From an uncultured Lachnospiraceae bacterium (GTDB lineage: Bacteria; Bacillota; Clostridia; Lachnospirales; Lachnospiraceae), in contig CALWLS010000002.1 of assembly GCA_944381575.1 (NCBI GenBank), positions 1-64,000 on the forward strand: a stretch of DNA of 64,000 bases, in the 5' to 3' direction. The position numbers were made by a program, and so were the translations under genes. Positions 44,024 through 53,687 of the stretch are shown one piece after another (the first letter of the stretch is position 1; each line of letters begins with the position of its first letter). Below the pieces are notes generated by a model. That model did no database searches. It was not told where the DNA came from and saw only the letters and a list, made by a program, of their open reading frames with translations.

Positions 44024-44908
44024 TTATATTTTTTCAGCCTGATTTAAATCAAGCCACTTTCCCATCATTAAATCAAACTCATAAGTTGAAAATCTATCAA
44101 ATCCAGCACCATTAGTAAATGTTATCTCTCCAAAATATATTTTCTCTTCTACAATATAGAAATCCACTCTTGCGTGTAAGAACTTTTCTGATAGCTTTTC
44201 AGAATATATCAGCAAATCGGATAAGCACTTTGGTCTTTTAAAATCTCTACCTGATACTGGATATCCCATCCCCGCACCATCGACACGATTCCAATTCGTA
44301 TCAAAAAAATCCATTTTATGCCCTGTAAATCTATCTGTATCTACTCTTATTATTTTAGGTTTGCCATTAAAACAAAATACCTTATAGTCTCTCAGTTGCT
44401 TATCATCCTTGCTTTCAATAAAATTTTCAACGATAACTCTTGGTTTTTCAATTCCATAAAACCATTCTCCGTAACATGGTAAAAATTTTGCTTTTAACCA
44501 TTTATTACATTTATTAATAATTTCATTTTTAGTGATACTCTTTGTCCCATCTTGGATTATATTAAAAGTGGAGCCGTGCGTGACTTTAATTACATATTTT
44601 TCTGGTAATTTTTCAAATGGAATTTGATTTGGGTCAAATCCCTGCCATAATAGATCATTCAATACGTCTCCACAGCCCTGACTTTCAACATACTGTCTAA
44701 CTGTATATTTATCACAACATTTGATCATTAACGGATTATGATCATGCAACTTAATCCATTGTAATTTTTCGTTATATGTTTTAGGATTATTCAAATTTAG
44801 AGAATATCCTTGTTTAATCCTAAATAATAACTTCAAATCTAATTCCGGAGAGATTTTATACAAAATATTAAAAGGGGTTAGTAGTATATTCTTTTGCAGA
44901 TTATTCAT
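44024..44908 (-). CDS. TupA-like ATP-grasp protein
   Basis: A 294-residue protein of the TupA-like ATP-grasp family. Typical segments are FRIKQGYSLNLNNPKTYNEKLQWIKLHDHNPLMIKCCDKYTVRQYV, PEKYVIKVTHGS, RVIVENFIES, DYKVFCFNGKPK and ARVDFYIVEEKIYFGEITFTNGAGF. The family is named for teichuronopeptide synthesis, where an ATP-grasp ligase would join an amino acid to a uronic-acid polymer. A UDP-glucose dehydrogenase in the same operon fits. The start overlaps the Alg13-like gene by 8 bases. Confidence 0.88.
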   Translation of the reverse strand: MNNLQKNILLTPFNILYKISPELDLKLLFRIKQGYSLNLNNPKTYNEKLQWIKLHDHNPLMIKCCDKYTVRQYVESQGCGDVLNDLLWQGFDPNQIPFEKLPEKYVIKVTHGSTFNIIQDGTKSITKNEIINKCNKWLKAKFLPCYGEWFYGIEKPRVIVENFIESKDDKQLRDYKVFCFNGKPKIIRVDTDRFTGHKMDFFDTNWNRVDGAGMGYPVSGRDFKRPKCLSDLLIYSEKLSEKFLHARVDFYIVEEKIYFGEITFTNGAGFDRFSTYEFDLMMGKWLDLNQAEKI

Positions 44909-45398
44909 ATTTTTTATATAATTCTTTATAAATATAATTGTCTATACTTTCAATTATTGTTTGGGTATTACTTTTATAGTCTTCAAATATATGCTCTTTA
45001 ACAAACCGCAATCCTTCATCCAATTGCCCGCAATCATCCAATCCACAAATTATGTTCTGTTCTTTAAATTGTTCAATAATCTGTATCTGATGATCATCAA
45101 CATGTTCTCCGTACTTGGCAAGTCTTGGTATTGCAATCACTTTTTTCCCTAATTTAACAGCACCAATTATTGCTCCTGTACCACCATGTGTTATCACTAT
45201 ATCTGCATTTTTTTCATATCTCAAGAATTCATCTCTATCAAGAAATTTTGTGAATTCATAAAAGCAAGGCGTATAATCGCTATATCCAATTTGTGCGAAA
45301 ACAGGTTCAGTAATTTGGCCATTTTCAACCAAATCATCCACTGATTTAAGCAACCTGTTAAACTGAAATTTTTGTGAGCCTAAAGTTATAAAAATCAT
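44901..45398 (-). CDS. Alg13-like glycosyltransferase catalytic subunit (Cps14G/PssE type)
   Basis: A protein of about 165 residues: MIFITLGSQKFQFNRLLKSVDDLV at the start and IVITHGGTGAIIGAVKLGKKVIAIPR near the middle, the donor-binding half of a GT-B enzyme. The frame extends to 45467, but the start MIFITLG at 45398 is the family start. It works with the membrane anchor protein encoded just upstream, probably adding the second sugar to the lipid-linked first sugar. Confidence 0.9.
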   Translation of the reverse strand: MIFITLGSQKFQFNRLLKSVDDLVENGQITEPVFAQIGYSDYTPCFYEFTKFLDRDEFLRYEKNADIVITHGGTGAIIGAVKLGKKVIAIPRLAKYGEHVDDHQIQIIEQFKEQNIICGLDDCGQLDEGLRFVKEHIFEDYKSNTQTIIESIDNYIYKELYKKYE

Positions 45399-45409
45399 TT
45401 TTCTATTTT

Positions 45410-45883
45410 TTAATATATTCCTCCAAGATATATTGCACTTGGATAAAACGTTTTCATCGATTCCCACTGAACATAAAACTGATCCGCAAATCTATAAAGT
45501 AACTTGCCGGTCTCAGTCGGAGAATTAACCTTTGCAAATGATTCAATATAAATTAATTTCTTACGTGCAGCTTTTGCAACTAAGCACATTGGTATCGTTG
45601 CCAATACTCCTGTACAAATGACTAAATCCGGCTTTTCTTTTAGAAATATTTTTAAAGATAAAATAGAATTCTTAATCATTCTCCAAAAAAAAGTCTGTTC
45701 TTTTCTATTTACCTGTTTTAAATAATAGGTTTTTACGCCTTTGATTTCAGCATTATATTCTGTCCATTCAGTTAGGACAAAACTATCGTATTTATCCATC
45801 AACGGTTTTAACATCATAAGCTGCTCATAATGTCCGCCTGATGATGCAACAAAACAGATTTTTACCTTTTTTTGTTTATTCAT
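45410..45883 (-). CDS. Alg14-like glycosyltransferase membrane subunit (Cps14F/PssD type)
   Basis: A protein of about 157 residues with KICFVASSGGHYEQLMMLKPLM, the Alg14 start, and PDLVICTGVLATIPMCLVAKAARKKLIYIESFAKVNSPTETGKLLYRFADQFYVQW. It anchors and completes the Alg13-like subunit. A GTG at 45898 is an alternative start; neither has a strong ribosome site. It lies 28 bases after ugd. Confidence 0.9.
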   Translation of the reverse strand: MNKQKKVKICFVASSGGHYEQLMMLKPLMDKYDSFVLTEWTEYNAEIKGVKTYYLKQVNRKEQTFFWRMIKNSILSLKIFLKEKPDLVICTGVLATIPMCLVAKAARKKLIYIESFAKVNSPTETGKLLYRFADQFYVQWESMKTFYPSAIYLGGIY

Positions 45884-45911
45884 ATATTTACTGATCACTT
45901 ATGTATTCTTT

Positions 45912-47168
45912 TTAATCTCTGCCGAAAAGATCTCTTGTATAAACTTTCTCTTTTACATCATCCAAGCAACTATCATATCTATTAGCAATAATTGCCTGAC
46001 TTTTTTCTTTAAAAGTTTCCAGATCATTTACAACTAAAGAGCCAAAGAAAGTGCTTCCATCTTCCAAAGTCGGCTCATAAATAATTACCGTTGCCCCCTT
46101 GGCTTTCACCCTCTTCATAACACCCTGTATACTGCTCTGCCGGAAATTATCTGAATTGCTCTTCATAGTCAACCGATATACTCCGATCACACAAGCTTTT
46201 TCATCAGCAGCTTTATAATCTCCCCTATCAGAATAATCGTAATATCCGGCCATCTTGAGCACCTGATCGGCTATAAAGTCTTTCCTTGTCCTGTTGCTCT
46301 CAACAATGGCCTCAATTAAATTTTCCGGCACATCCGCATAGTTAGCTAATAATTGTTTAGTATCTTTAGGCAGGCAATATCCACCATATCCAAAACTTGG
46401 GTTATTGTAATGCGCTCCTATTCTTGGATCCAGACAAACCCCGTCAATTATCTGCTTAGTATTAAGTCCCTTGCTCTCAGCATATGTATCAAGCTCATTG
46501 AAATATGCAACCCGCAAAGCTAAATATGTATTTGCAAAAAGTTTTACTGCTTCAGCTTCTGTAAATCCCATGAGAAGTGTATCTATTTCTTCTTTAATGG
46601 CACCCTCCTGAAGTAACTTAGCAAAAGTTTCAGCAGCCTCAACAAGCCTCTCATCATTCATATCCGTTCCGACAATAATACGTGAAGGGTAGAGATTATC
46701 ATATAAAGCCTTGCTTTCCCTTAAAAACTCAGGACTGAAGATAATATTTTTGCTACCAGTTTCCTTGCGTATATTTTCCGTATATCCAACCGGTATGGTA
46801 CTCTTAATTACCATAATTGCATCTGGATTATATTTCATAACCAGATGTATGACTTCCTCGACAGCACTGGTATTAAAATGCTGTGTTTCTGAATCATAAT
46901 TAGTCGGCACAGCTATCACAACATAATCGGCATCCTTATATGCTGCCTCAGCATCAAGTGTTGCTGTCAGATCTAAATTTTTCTCTGCAAGATACCTTTC
47001 TATATATTCATCCTTTATAGGGGACTTTTTATTATTTATCAGTTCAATCTTATCCGGTAATATATCGACCGCATAAACTTTATGGTGTTGAGATAGTAGT
47101 GTTGCAATTGAAAGCCCTACATATCCTGTACCGGCAATTGCAATTTTCAAGTCTTTAAATCCTTTCAT
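45912..47168 (-). CDS. ugd: UDP-glucose 6-dehydrogenase
   Basis: A 418-residue nucleotide-sugar dehydrogenase that oxidises UDP-glucose (or a related UDP-sugar) to the uronic acid with two NAD. The Rossmann motif is [15 protein letters not shown], followed by IVKSTIPVG-like [14 protein letters not shown], the [22 protein letters not shown] block and the catalytic cysteine in [20 protein letters not shown]. It is the first large gene of the polysaccharide operon and supplies UDP-glucuronate. Confidence 0.95.
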   Translation of the reverse strand: MKGFKDLKIAIAGTGYVGLSIATLLSQHHKVYAVDILPDKIELINNKKSPIKDEYIERYLAEKNLDLTATLDAEAAYKDADYVVIAVPTNYDSETQHFNTSAVEEVIHLVMKYNPDAIMVIKSTIPVGYTENIRKETGSKNIIFSPEFLRESKALYDNLYPSRIIVGTDMNDERLVEAAETFAKLLQEGAIKEEIDTLLMGFTEAEAVKLFANTYLALRVAYFNELDTYAESKGLNTKQIIDGVCLDPRIGAHYNNPSFGYGGYCLPKDTKQLLANYADVPENLIEAIVESNRTRKDFIADQVLKMAGYYDYSDRGDYKAADEKACVIGVYRLTMKSNSDNFRQSSIQGVMKRVKAKGATVIIYEPTLEDGSTFFGSLVVNDLETFKEKSQAIIANRYDSCLDDVKEKVYTRDLFGRD

Positions 47169-47192
47169 TTTGTATTCCTCATATTATAAGGC

Positions 47193-47291
47193 TTAACTAT
47201 TATTTACCTTTTTATATACAAAAACAAAGCTTAGAACATCAACATCTAAGCTTCTGCTTTCATCATTTATCCTGACAAATCTGGCTGACAT
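47193..47291 (-). CDS. Candidate 32-residue leader peptide before ugd
   Basis: An ATG at 47291, with GAGGGG about 8 bases upstream, opens a 32-codon frame starting MSARFVRINDES and ending KKVNNS, 24 bases before ugd. Its second half lies over a hairpin with a T-rich tail (47227-47253). Ribosomes on the small ORF could therefore control termination. It may also be a chance ORF or the stump of an older gene. Confidence 0.4.
   Translation of the reverse strand: MSARFVRINDESRSLDVDVLSFVFVYKKVNNS
47227..47253 (-). terminator. Hairpin and T-run in the leader of the polysaccharide operon (possible attenuator)
   Basis: A perfect 9-bp stem AAGCTTAGA/TCTAAGCTT with a 9-base loop is followed on the minus strand by TGTTTTTG. 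It lies about 60 bases before the ugd start and so inside the probable operon leader, not at the end of an upstream gene. Confidence 0.55.
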
Positions 47292-47771
47292 AACACATTC
47301 CCCTCTTATGTTCGCCATTTAATTAAGTTTAAATATACCACGTCTATAGGGGTTTTAGTGTATTTATTAGAATTTCGTAAGAATTTTGCAGTTCGATATA
47401 TTTTTAGTTGATTTTATCAGAAAAGTGAGGTGGCAATAGCCCTTCTACCAACATGGGAATAATATGGCTGCTTTTTATGAAATTAAATCAATATTTACAC
47501 AGTTCTTAATCCATCTCAGAAAATTATTTTCTGGAATTATAGAATCTATGTCAAATATCACCCTCCGGATTTTTACGTTTTGTTTTATCATTATTCAAAT
47601 AACAAGGAGTTCCGTAAAAAAATTACGGATGGTCCATTTTAATTTTATTTTCAATATAATTACTATCCATCAAAATCATGTATAATAGTTTCACATAAAC
47701 TATGTAATTATATAAATATTATTTTCATTTTAAGATACAGCTAACTCCCCCCCCACTCACTGCTTTATACC
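47292..47771. other. Intergenic region with a possible transposase relic
   Basis: Between two divergent transcription units no intact gene is seen. On the minus strand about 47490-47560 translates to DIDSIIPENNFLRWIKNCVNIDLI, resembling the N-terminal region of IS1182-type transposases; nearby frames are broken. A TATAAT box lies near 47681 on the plus strand. A run of eight C (about 47747-47754) precedes the capA-like start. Confidence 0.35.
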
Positions 47772-49265
47772 ATGAAAGAGATACCAGACTTTTTAAAAGA
47801 CAATAAAAATAATAGTAACCTTTCCGACAGTGGCAAAAAAAGCCGTGGCCGCTCCCGCAGGAAAAATCCTGAACAGCATAAATCACCAGTTCGCTACTTT
47901 TTTGTATTCCTGCTTCTTGCAGCATGTATATCCGGCGCATGTATTCTCTTTTTCAGGCCCGACGCTGTCAGCCGCATCGCAGGTTCATTTACCCGGTTTG
48001 CATCCGGAATTTTCGGTGCTTCGGTATATGATGACAGTGACTCCCCTTCCTCTTCGCCTGATGATGAAGCTTCGGATGCTGCTTCTGATACGGCGAATGC
48101 AAATTTAGACGCATCACAGCCTGATTCCAATGCATCGGACAATTCAGGTACAGGGAGCGATTCACCATCGGCAGATGCTGATAGTGACGGCATTCCGGAC
48201 AGCAGCGAAAATACTTCCGGCAAATACACTGATCTGTTAAATGATCCTGAGCGCATGGCGGCTGAAAATTGTTATCCGCTGGATGACGGCGGCGACGGTG
48301 TTATCACTCTGAGGTTTGCCGGAGACATGCTTTTGGATGATTCTTATGCTATCGCGGCTTATCAGAGAGAGCTTTCCGGAGGCTATATCATTGCGGAAAA
48401 TGCTTTCGATGATACCATGCTCGGCCTTATGCGCGGAGCTGATATTTTTATGCTCAATAATGAATTTACATATACGCTGAGAGGCGAGCCGACACCTGAG
48501 AAACAGTTCACCTTCCGTGCCTTTCCGGCTGACGTTAGCTTCTTAAATGACATCGGTACGGATATCGTGACTCTTGCCAACAATCATGCCTATGATTATG
48601 GCGAGATCTCTCTCATTGACAGTATGGATACGCTGAAAAACGCAGGTATTGCTTATGCCGGCGCCGGCCGCAATATTGATGAAGCTTCTTCTCCGGTATA
48701 CTTTGTAAATGACGATGTACGCATTGCCATCATTGCATCCACGCAGATAGAACGCATGCCGGATCCCGACACAAAAGGCGCTACTGCCGATGCTCCCGGC
48801 GTATTCCGCAGCATGGATCTTGCTGAACTTACCGCTGCCATAAAGGAAGCTAAAGAAGTCAGCGATTATGTGATAGTATTTACCCACTGGGGAACTGAAG
48901 GCGCCACAGAGCCTGACTGGTCACAAAATGAACAGGCTCCTCTTATAGCCGAAGCCGGAGCAGATCTTATTATCGGTGCGCACCCTCATGTGCTCCAGAA
49001 GATCGCCTGGCAGGGCGATACGCCGGTATTTTACAGTCTTGGCAATTACCTTTTTAATTCCAAGACCCTGGATACCTGCCTCGCAGAGATAAATCTCGAC
49101 TCATCTGACGGCAGTCTTTTAAGCGTCCGCTTTATCCCGGCGCTCCAGTCCGGTTGCAGGGTCACGTCATATGAAGGTGAGGAATATACTGCCGCCTTGG
49201 AACGCATGCGTGCGCTTTCACCGGAGGTGAATATAGACGATGAAGGGTATGTGATGCCTAAATGA
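47772..49265 (+). CDS. CapA-family membrane-anchored protein
   Basis: A 497-residue protein. A basic cytoplasmic start is followed by one membrane helix (about 42-61), a Ser/Asp/Ala-rich linker (about 75-150) and a CapA/PGA_cap metallophosphatase-like domain. The domain has RFAGDMLLDD, FMLNNEFTYTLRGEP, DIVTLANNHAYDYG, YVIVFTHWGTEG, LIIGAHPHVLQKIAW and VFYSLGNYLFNS. It acts outside the membrane. The family is linked to poly-glutamate capsule or wall-polymer metabolism, but most members are uncharacterised. Confidence 0.88.
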   Translation: MKEIPDFLKDNKNNSNLSDSGKKSRGRSRRKNPEQHKSPVRYFFVFLLLAACISGACILFFRPDAVSRIAGSFTRFASGIFGASVYDDSDSPSSSPDDEASDAASDTANANLDASQPDSNASDNSGTGSDSPSADADSDGIPDSSENTSGKYTDLLNDPERMAAENCYPLDDGGDGVITLRFAGDMLLDDSYAIAAYQRELSGGYIIAENAFDDTMLGLMRGADIFMLNNEFTYTLRGEPTPEKQFTFRAFPADVSFLNDIGTDIVTLANNHAYDYGEISLIDSMDTLKNAGIAYAGAGRNIDEASSPVYFVNDDVRIAIIASTQIERMPDPDTKGATADAPGVFRSMDLAELTAAIKEAKEVSDYVIVFTHWGTEGATEPDWSQNEQAPLIAEAGADLIIGAHPHVLQKIAWQGDTPVFYSLGNYLFNSKTLDTCLAEINLDSSDGSLLSVRFIPALQSGCRVTSYEGEEYTAALERMRALSPEVNIDDEGYVMPK

Positions 49266-49537
49266 TTTCTCTGTCATATACCTCTTTATTATCTCATTAG
49301 CCTTTTTACTGAAACAATTTTTCCTCCCCTCTTTTTATCTTCCTATTCCCTTCGCTCTCTGTTATAATCATCGGGTATGGATTTTTATCAGTTCCGGTAA
49401 TATGTGGCTTTGCATATATTGCACCGTTTATATTTTTCAGTTTCAAGCAGGGCATGGCTTTATTCTGAGCGGATATCATACGGCTCCGGGCATGGTTTTC
49501 CGTATCTGAGAAAATAAATCATAAAGAGGGCATTATT

Positions 49538-50818
49538 TTGGGCAGATCATCTAAGACACGTGATTTTATCACGATCGGATTCGCGCTGTTTGCGATGTTT
49601 TTTGGCGCGGGCAATCTCATATTCCCGCCGTTTCTGGGCTGGCAGTCGGGCTCCAACTGGCTTATCGGCATACTTTTCTATATGGCTATCGATATCGGCA
49701 TGAGCCTTATGGCCATCATCGCATCGGCCCGTATCGGCCACGGCGCGTCCGGCATCACAGAGAAGCTCGGCCGCATCCCTTCGTTTATCATTATTTCCAT
49801 CACATGCCTGTGCATCGGTCCCATGATCGCCATACCGAGGACTGCTTCAATTACATATGAAGTCGGCTTTATTCCTAATTTCGGAGATCTCAATTCATGG
49901 GTCGTTACAGGAGTTTTCTTCCTCATCTCCTGGATTTTAAGCATCAGGGAGAGCAGGGTAGTAGATATAGTGGGCAAAGTGCTTTCTCCGGTGATGTTCA
50001 TCATCATACTTATAATGATCATAAAGGGCTTTATATCGCCTATCGGTGAGATCGCTCCGAATAACGATGTTTATACTGCCGTTAAGGAAGGCTCGCTGGC
50101 CGGATATCAGACCATGGATATGCTTGCGGCCTGCCTTTTTTCCATAACGGTGACCTCCACGATCATTCAAAGGGGATATACAGACCAGAAAGCACAGTTT
50201 TCTCTCATCCGCGGATGCGGCTTGATCGCAGCTCTGCTGCTGTTTATCGTTTACGGCGGACTTGCGTATATAGGCGCTACGGCGTCTGTGCGCGTGGATG
50301 CTATACTTACGCAGTCCGAGCTGCTCGTATATCTTTCCGGACTCCTCATGGGAAACGCAGGCAGGGTCATACTGGGTCTCATAGTCTCCTTCGCCTGCCT
50401 CACTACCGCTATAGGACTGCTCACATCCATAGCGTCGTATTTTGAGGAAAATCTTCATTTAAATTATAAAATGCTTGTGACCGTATTCGCTGTCATTTCA
50501 TGGATCATATCCAATTTCGGAACAAGCGTGATCATAGCAAAGGCCGCGCCTGTACTTGATCTCGTATATCCTGTGATGATAATGCTCATAATCCTCAGTC
50601 TGTTTGGCAGGTTTTTTACAGGCTGCCATGTATACAGATTTTCGGCATACGGCGCGCTTGCGGCCGGGATCATCACCATGATCGATAAGTCATTTCTCTC
50701 CGGTACCGCTGCGGCTTTCCTTCCGCTCTCCGGGGCCGGCTTCGGATGGGTCATACCTGCCGTAGTCTGCGGTATGATAGGCTATGCCATTGACAGATCT
50801 CAGGCCGCAAAGCAGTAA
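49538..50818 (+). CDS. brnQ: Branched-chain amino acid transporter BrnQ (LIVCS family)
   Basis: A 426-residue protein with about 12 membrane segments and the family start ITIGFALFAMFFGAGNLIFPPFLGWQSG, then IGPMIAIPRTASITYEVGF. It imports leucine, isoleucine and valine by cation symport. The start is TTG at 49538 with AGAGGG 7 bases upstream; no ATG fits. No T-box or other leader is visible in the 270 bases upstream. Confidence 0.94.
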   Translation: MGRSSKTRDFITIGFALFAMFFGAGNLIFPPFLGWQSGSNWLIGILFYMAIDIGMSLMAIIASARIGHGASGITEKLGRIPSFIIISITCLCIGPMIAIPRTASITYEVGFIPNFGDLNSWVVTGVFFLISWILSIRESRVVDIVGKVLSPVMFIIILIMIIKGFISPIGEIAPNNDVYTAVKEGSLAGYQTMDMLAACLFSITVTSTIIQRGYTDQKAQFSLIRGCGLIAALLLFIVYGGLAYIGATASVRVDAILTQSELLVYLSGLLMGNAGRVILGLIVSFACLTTAIGLLTSIASYFEENLHLNYKMLVTVFAVISWIISNFGTSVIIAKAAPVLDLVYPVMIMLIILSLFGRFFTGCHVYRFSAYGALAAGIITMIDKSFLSGTAAAFLPLSGAGFGWVIPAVVCGMIGYAIDRSQAAKQ

Positions 50819-50852
50819 AATACTTTAACGTCTGTATAAAACCCGGATAAGA

Positions 50853-50950
50853 AAAATAAGTCTCAGCTGAACTTAAGACCTGCCCGCCGGCAAATCAGAA
50901 AACTGATACGGCCGTCGGACAGGCTTTTTGTTTAGTGAGACTTATTTCTA
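50853..50950. terminator. Large bidirectional terminator between brnQ and mscL
   Basis: An inner stem (CCTGCCCGCCGGC...CAG paired with CTG...CGGACAGG, 50880-50925) is followed by TTTTTG. An outer pair AAATAAGTCTCA/TGAGACTTATTT frames it. It can serve brnQ on plus and mscL on minus. Confidence 0.88.
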
Positions 50951-50969
50951 CCAGTTGATTTATTTGATA

Positions 50970-51383
50970 TTATTTGCTTTCTTTAAGCAGATCTCTTATC
51001 TCCGTAAGGAGTACGACATCCTCAGCCGGCGCCTTTGGCTCCTCCGGGGCGCTTTCCTTCTTGCGGTTGAATTTATTCATGGCCTTTACGGTAAGGAAGA
51101 GTACAAAAGCAACGATCAGAAAGTTTACGGCGCTCTGAATGAAATTACCGTAATATATTGCAGCCTCCTCTGCGCCGTCCGCAGCCGGGGATACCACATA
51201 CTTAAGTCCGGTAAAGTCTATCCTTCCGAGTATCATGCCTATAAACGGCATAAAAATATCATTTACCAGTGAATTTACGATCGCCGTGAATGAGCTTCCT
51301 ATAATGACACCGACGGCAAGATCTATCACATTCCCGCGGGAAATGAACTCTCTGAATTCATTTATAAATTTGTTTCCCTTCAT
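50970..51383 (-). CDS. mscL: Large-conductance mechanosensitive channel MscL
   Basis: A 137-residue protein: amphipathic start FINEFREFISRGNVIDLAVGVIIGSSFTAIVNSLVNDIFMPFIG, a periplasmic loop, a second helix FIQSAVNFLIVAFVLFLTVKAMN and a charged C-terminal helix. It forms the pentameric emergency-release channel for osmotic downshock. The length is normal. AAAGGA precedes the ATG. Confidence 0.96.
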   Translation of the reverse strand: MKGNKFINEFREFISRGNVIDLAVGVIIGSSFTAIVNSLVNDIFMPFIGMILGRIDFTGLKYVVSPAADGAEEAAIYYGNFIQSAVNFLIVAFVLFLTVKAMNKFNRKKESAPEEPKAPAEDVVLLTEIRDLLKESK

Positions 51384-51621
51384 TTAATTTTCCTTTCTTT
51401 AAATAAGATCCGTTTTTATCCGCATCAAGAATAACATACTTTTATTTGCCGCAGTGATTATTTATAGCTATAATCAGTTATCCGTCACTATAATCCGCTG
51501 CCATTATGCAATTATGCCACTGAAGGCGTTTTTCCGGTTATATGATATAGTATATAAAACTGCTGCTGTAAACATAATGAAATATACTGCAGATCACTGG
51601 TAAACAGAGAAAGGAGTCATC

Positions 51622-53295
51622 ATGAAAGTCATTATAGTAGGCGGCGTTGCCGGAGGCGCTACTGCTGCCGCAAGGATACGCCGTCTTGATGAGCACGCAG
51701 AAATAGTAGTTTTTGAGCGTACAGGCTATATCTCCTATGCCAACTGCGGGCTTCCGTATTATATAGGTGACGTTATCACCGATCCTGAAGAGCTGAAGCT
51801 GCAGACCCCGGAAAGCTTTTTCTCGCGTTTCCGCATTGACGTGCGCATTTTAAGTGATGTCATTTCCATAGATCCTAAGAAAAAGGAAGTCACGGTCAGG
51901 GATTTAAAAAACAATACGGAATATACCGAGAGCTATGACAAGCTCCTCCTTGCTCCCGGCGCAAAGCCTTCACAGCCTGCTCTTCCTGGCATAGGCATAA
52001 GCGGGCTTTTTACGCTCCGCACGGTAGAGGATACTTTTAAGATAAAAGAATACATAAACAAACACGGACCTCGCTCAGCGGTTCTTGCCGGAGGCGGATT
52101 TATCAGTATAGAGCTTGCGGAAAACTTGCGCGGGCTCGGCATTGACGTCACGATAGTCCAGCGCCCTAAGCAGCTTTTAAATCCTTTCGATCCTGATATG
52201 GCTTCATTCGTACATGCACAGATGAGGCGGCACGGAGTCGGTCTCAGGCTTGGATACACCGTAGAGGGCTTTGAGGAAAATGCCGGAGGCGGCATCAATG
52301 TCCTCCTTAAGGATAATGAGCCGCTCAAAGCGGATATGGTGATACTCGCCATAGGCGTCACTCCGGATACGGGACTTGCGGCAGATGCCGGGCTTGAGCT
52401 TGGGATAAAGGGCAGTATAGCCGTAAATGACCGTATGGAGACATCAATTCCGGATATTTACGCCGTCGGCGACGCTGTGCAGGTAAAGCATTTCGTTACC
52501 GGACTGGACACTCTTATTTCCCTTGCCGGGCCGGCAAACCGCGAAGCGCGCATAGCCGCAGACAATATCTGCGGAGGCGACAGCCGTTATCAGGGCTCTC
52601 TCGGAAGCTCCGTAGTGCATATATTTGAGCTTACGGCCGCATCCACCGGCATTAATGAGAGTACGGCTTCAAAGGCCGGAATAAAATTTGACAGCGTGAT
52701 ACTTTCACCGCTGAACCACGCTTCATACTATCCCGGCAGCACGGCGATGACCATGAAGGTTATTTTTGAAAGTGATACATACAGGCTGCTCGGGGCCCAG
52801 ATCATAGGCCGTGACGGCGTAGATAAGCGCATAGACGTGATCGCTGCTGCCATACATGCAGGCATGAAGGCCGATGAGCTTAAGGATCTCGACCTGGCGT
52901 ACGCCCCGCCTTATTCCTCCGCCAAGGATCCCGTCAATATGGCCGGTTTTATGATAGATAATATAAAACATGGTATCTTAAAGCAGTTCCGGCTTGATGA
53001 GCTTATGAGCCTTCCTCGTGACAAAAGCGTAACTTTGCTGGACGTACGGACTAAAGAAGAATTCGACCGGTCAGGACATATAGACGGTTTTATAAATATA
53101 CCTGTTGATGAGCTGAGAGAGCATGCGGATGAGCTCGATCCTTCAAAGCCGGTTTATCTCATATGCCAGAGCGGCTTAAGAAGCTATATTGCTATGCGCA
53201 TCCTTAGCGGGCTTGGCTTTGACTGCTATAATTTTGCCGGAGGCTACGGCTTTTATTCCTCTGTAGAAAATGACCGCCGTATGATCTCAGAATAA
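51622..53295 (+). CDS. cdr: CoA-disulfide reductase/NADH oxidase-like flavoprotein with rhodanese domain
   Basis: A 557-residue protein. The N-terminal FAD site is [17 protein letters not shown], followed by the redox cysteine C42 in [14 protein letters not shown], a second Rossmann motif [15 protein letters not shown] and the FAD aspartate in [10 protein letters not shown]. The C-terminal rhodanese domain (about 460-550) has its cysteine in LICQSGLRS. This is the CoA-disulfide reductase-rhodanese fusion, acting in thiol or sulfur redox balance. AAAGGAG precedes the ATG. The 3' end overlaps the convergent azlD by 9 bases. Confidence 0.92.
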   Translation: MKVIIVGGVAGGATAAARIRRLDEHAEIVVFERTGYISYANCGLPYYIGDVITDPEELKLQTPESFFSRFRIDVRILSDVISIDPKKKEVTVRDLKNNTEYTESYDKLLLAPGAKPSQPALPGIGISGLFTLRTVEDTFKIKEYINKHGPRSAVLAGGGFISIELAENLRGLGIDVTIVQRPKQLLNPFDPDMASFVHAQMRRHGVGLRLGYTVEGFEENAGGGINVLLKDNEPLKADMVILAIGVTPDTGLAADAGLELGIKGSIAVNDRMETSIPDIYAVGDAVQVKHFVTGLDTLISLAGPANREARIAADNICGGDSRYQGSLGSSVVHIFELTAASTGINESTASKAGIKFDSVILSPLNHASYYPGSTAMTMKVIFESDTYRLLGAQIIGRDGVDKRIDVIAAAIHAGMKADELKDLDLAYAPPYSSAKDPVNMAGFMIDNIKHGILKQFRLDELMSLPRDKSVTLLDVRTKEEFDRSGHIDGFINIPVDELREHADELDPSKPVYLICQSGLRSYIAMRILSGLGFDCYNFAGGYGFYSSVENDRRMISE

Positions 53296-53622
53296 CGTCT
53301 GTACGAGGAACATGTAGATGATCGTTCCTCCTGCGATGGATAAAAGCATCTGCCTTTTCCAGACATGAAGCAAAGTCACGGCCGCTATGGCTATGAGCTC
53401 CGGCGCGCCGTGACTCCCGCTGAGAAAATCCACATTTCTAAGACAGTATATGACAAGCATGCCGAATACGGCCGGAGGCAGTACACGTCCCAGATATTTT
53501 ATAAAATCAGGCGTCTCTTTTCCTGCCGGAAATATCAGAAAAGGGAGCGATCTCGTTATAACTGTTCCGAGCACCACTGCTCCTATTGTGATTATCTGCT
53601 GTGCAACTGTCATATAATACAA
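53287..53622 (-). CDS. azlD: AzlD-family branched-chain amino acid exporter subunit
   Basis: A 111-residue protein with about four membrane helices and the AzlD pattern [44 protein letters not shown] and [14 protein letters not shown]. It works with AzlC, encoded 65 bases upstream, in export of branched-chain amino acids. With BrnQ nearby, uptake and export of these amino acids are encoded close together. Confidence 0.93.
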   Translation of the reverse strand: MYYMTVAQQIITIGAVVLGTVITRSLPFLIFPAGKETPDFIKYLGRVLPPAVFGMLVIYCLRNVDFLSGSHGAPELIAIAAVTLLHVWKRQMLLSIAGGTIIYMFLVQTLF

Positions 53623-53687
53623 ATCTCCGATCTATATCACGAATTATTATAACTTAAGCTCATACCGTTCGTATTTTAAAGCCGGCT

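Noticed and set aside
47747-47754. Run of eight C before the capA-like gene
   Set aside because: It might suggest phase variation, but it lies upstream of the start codon in a single unreplicated read-out, with no evidence of length variation.
49266-49537. Possible T-box or amino acid riboswitch before brnQ
   Set aside because: No T-box sequence, specifier stem or terminator could be found in this interval.
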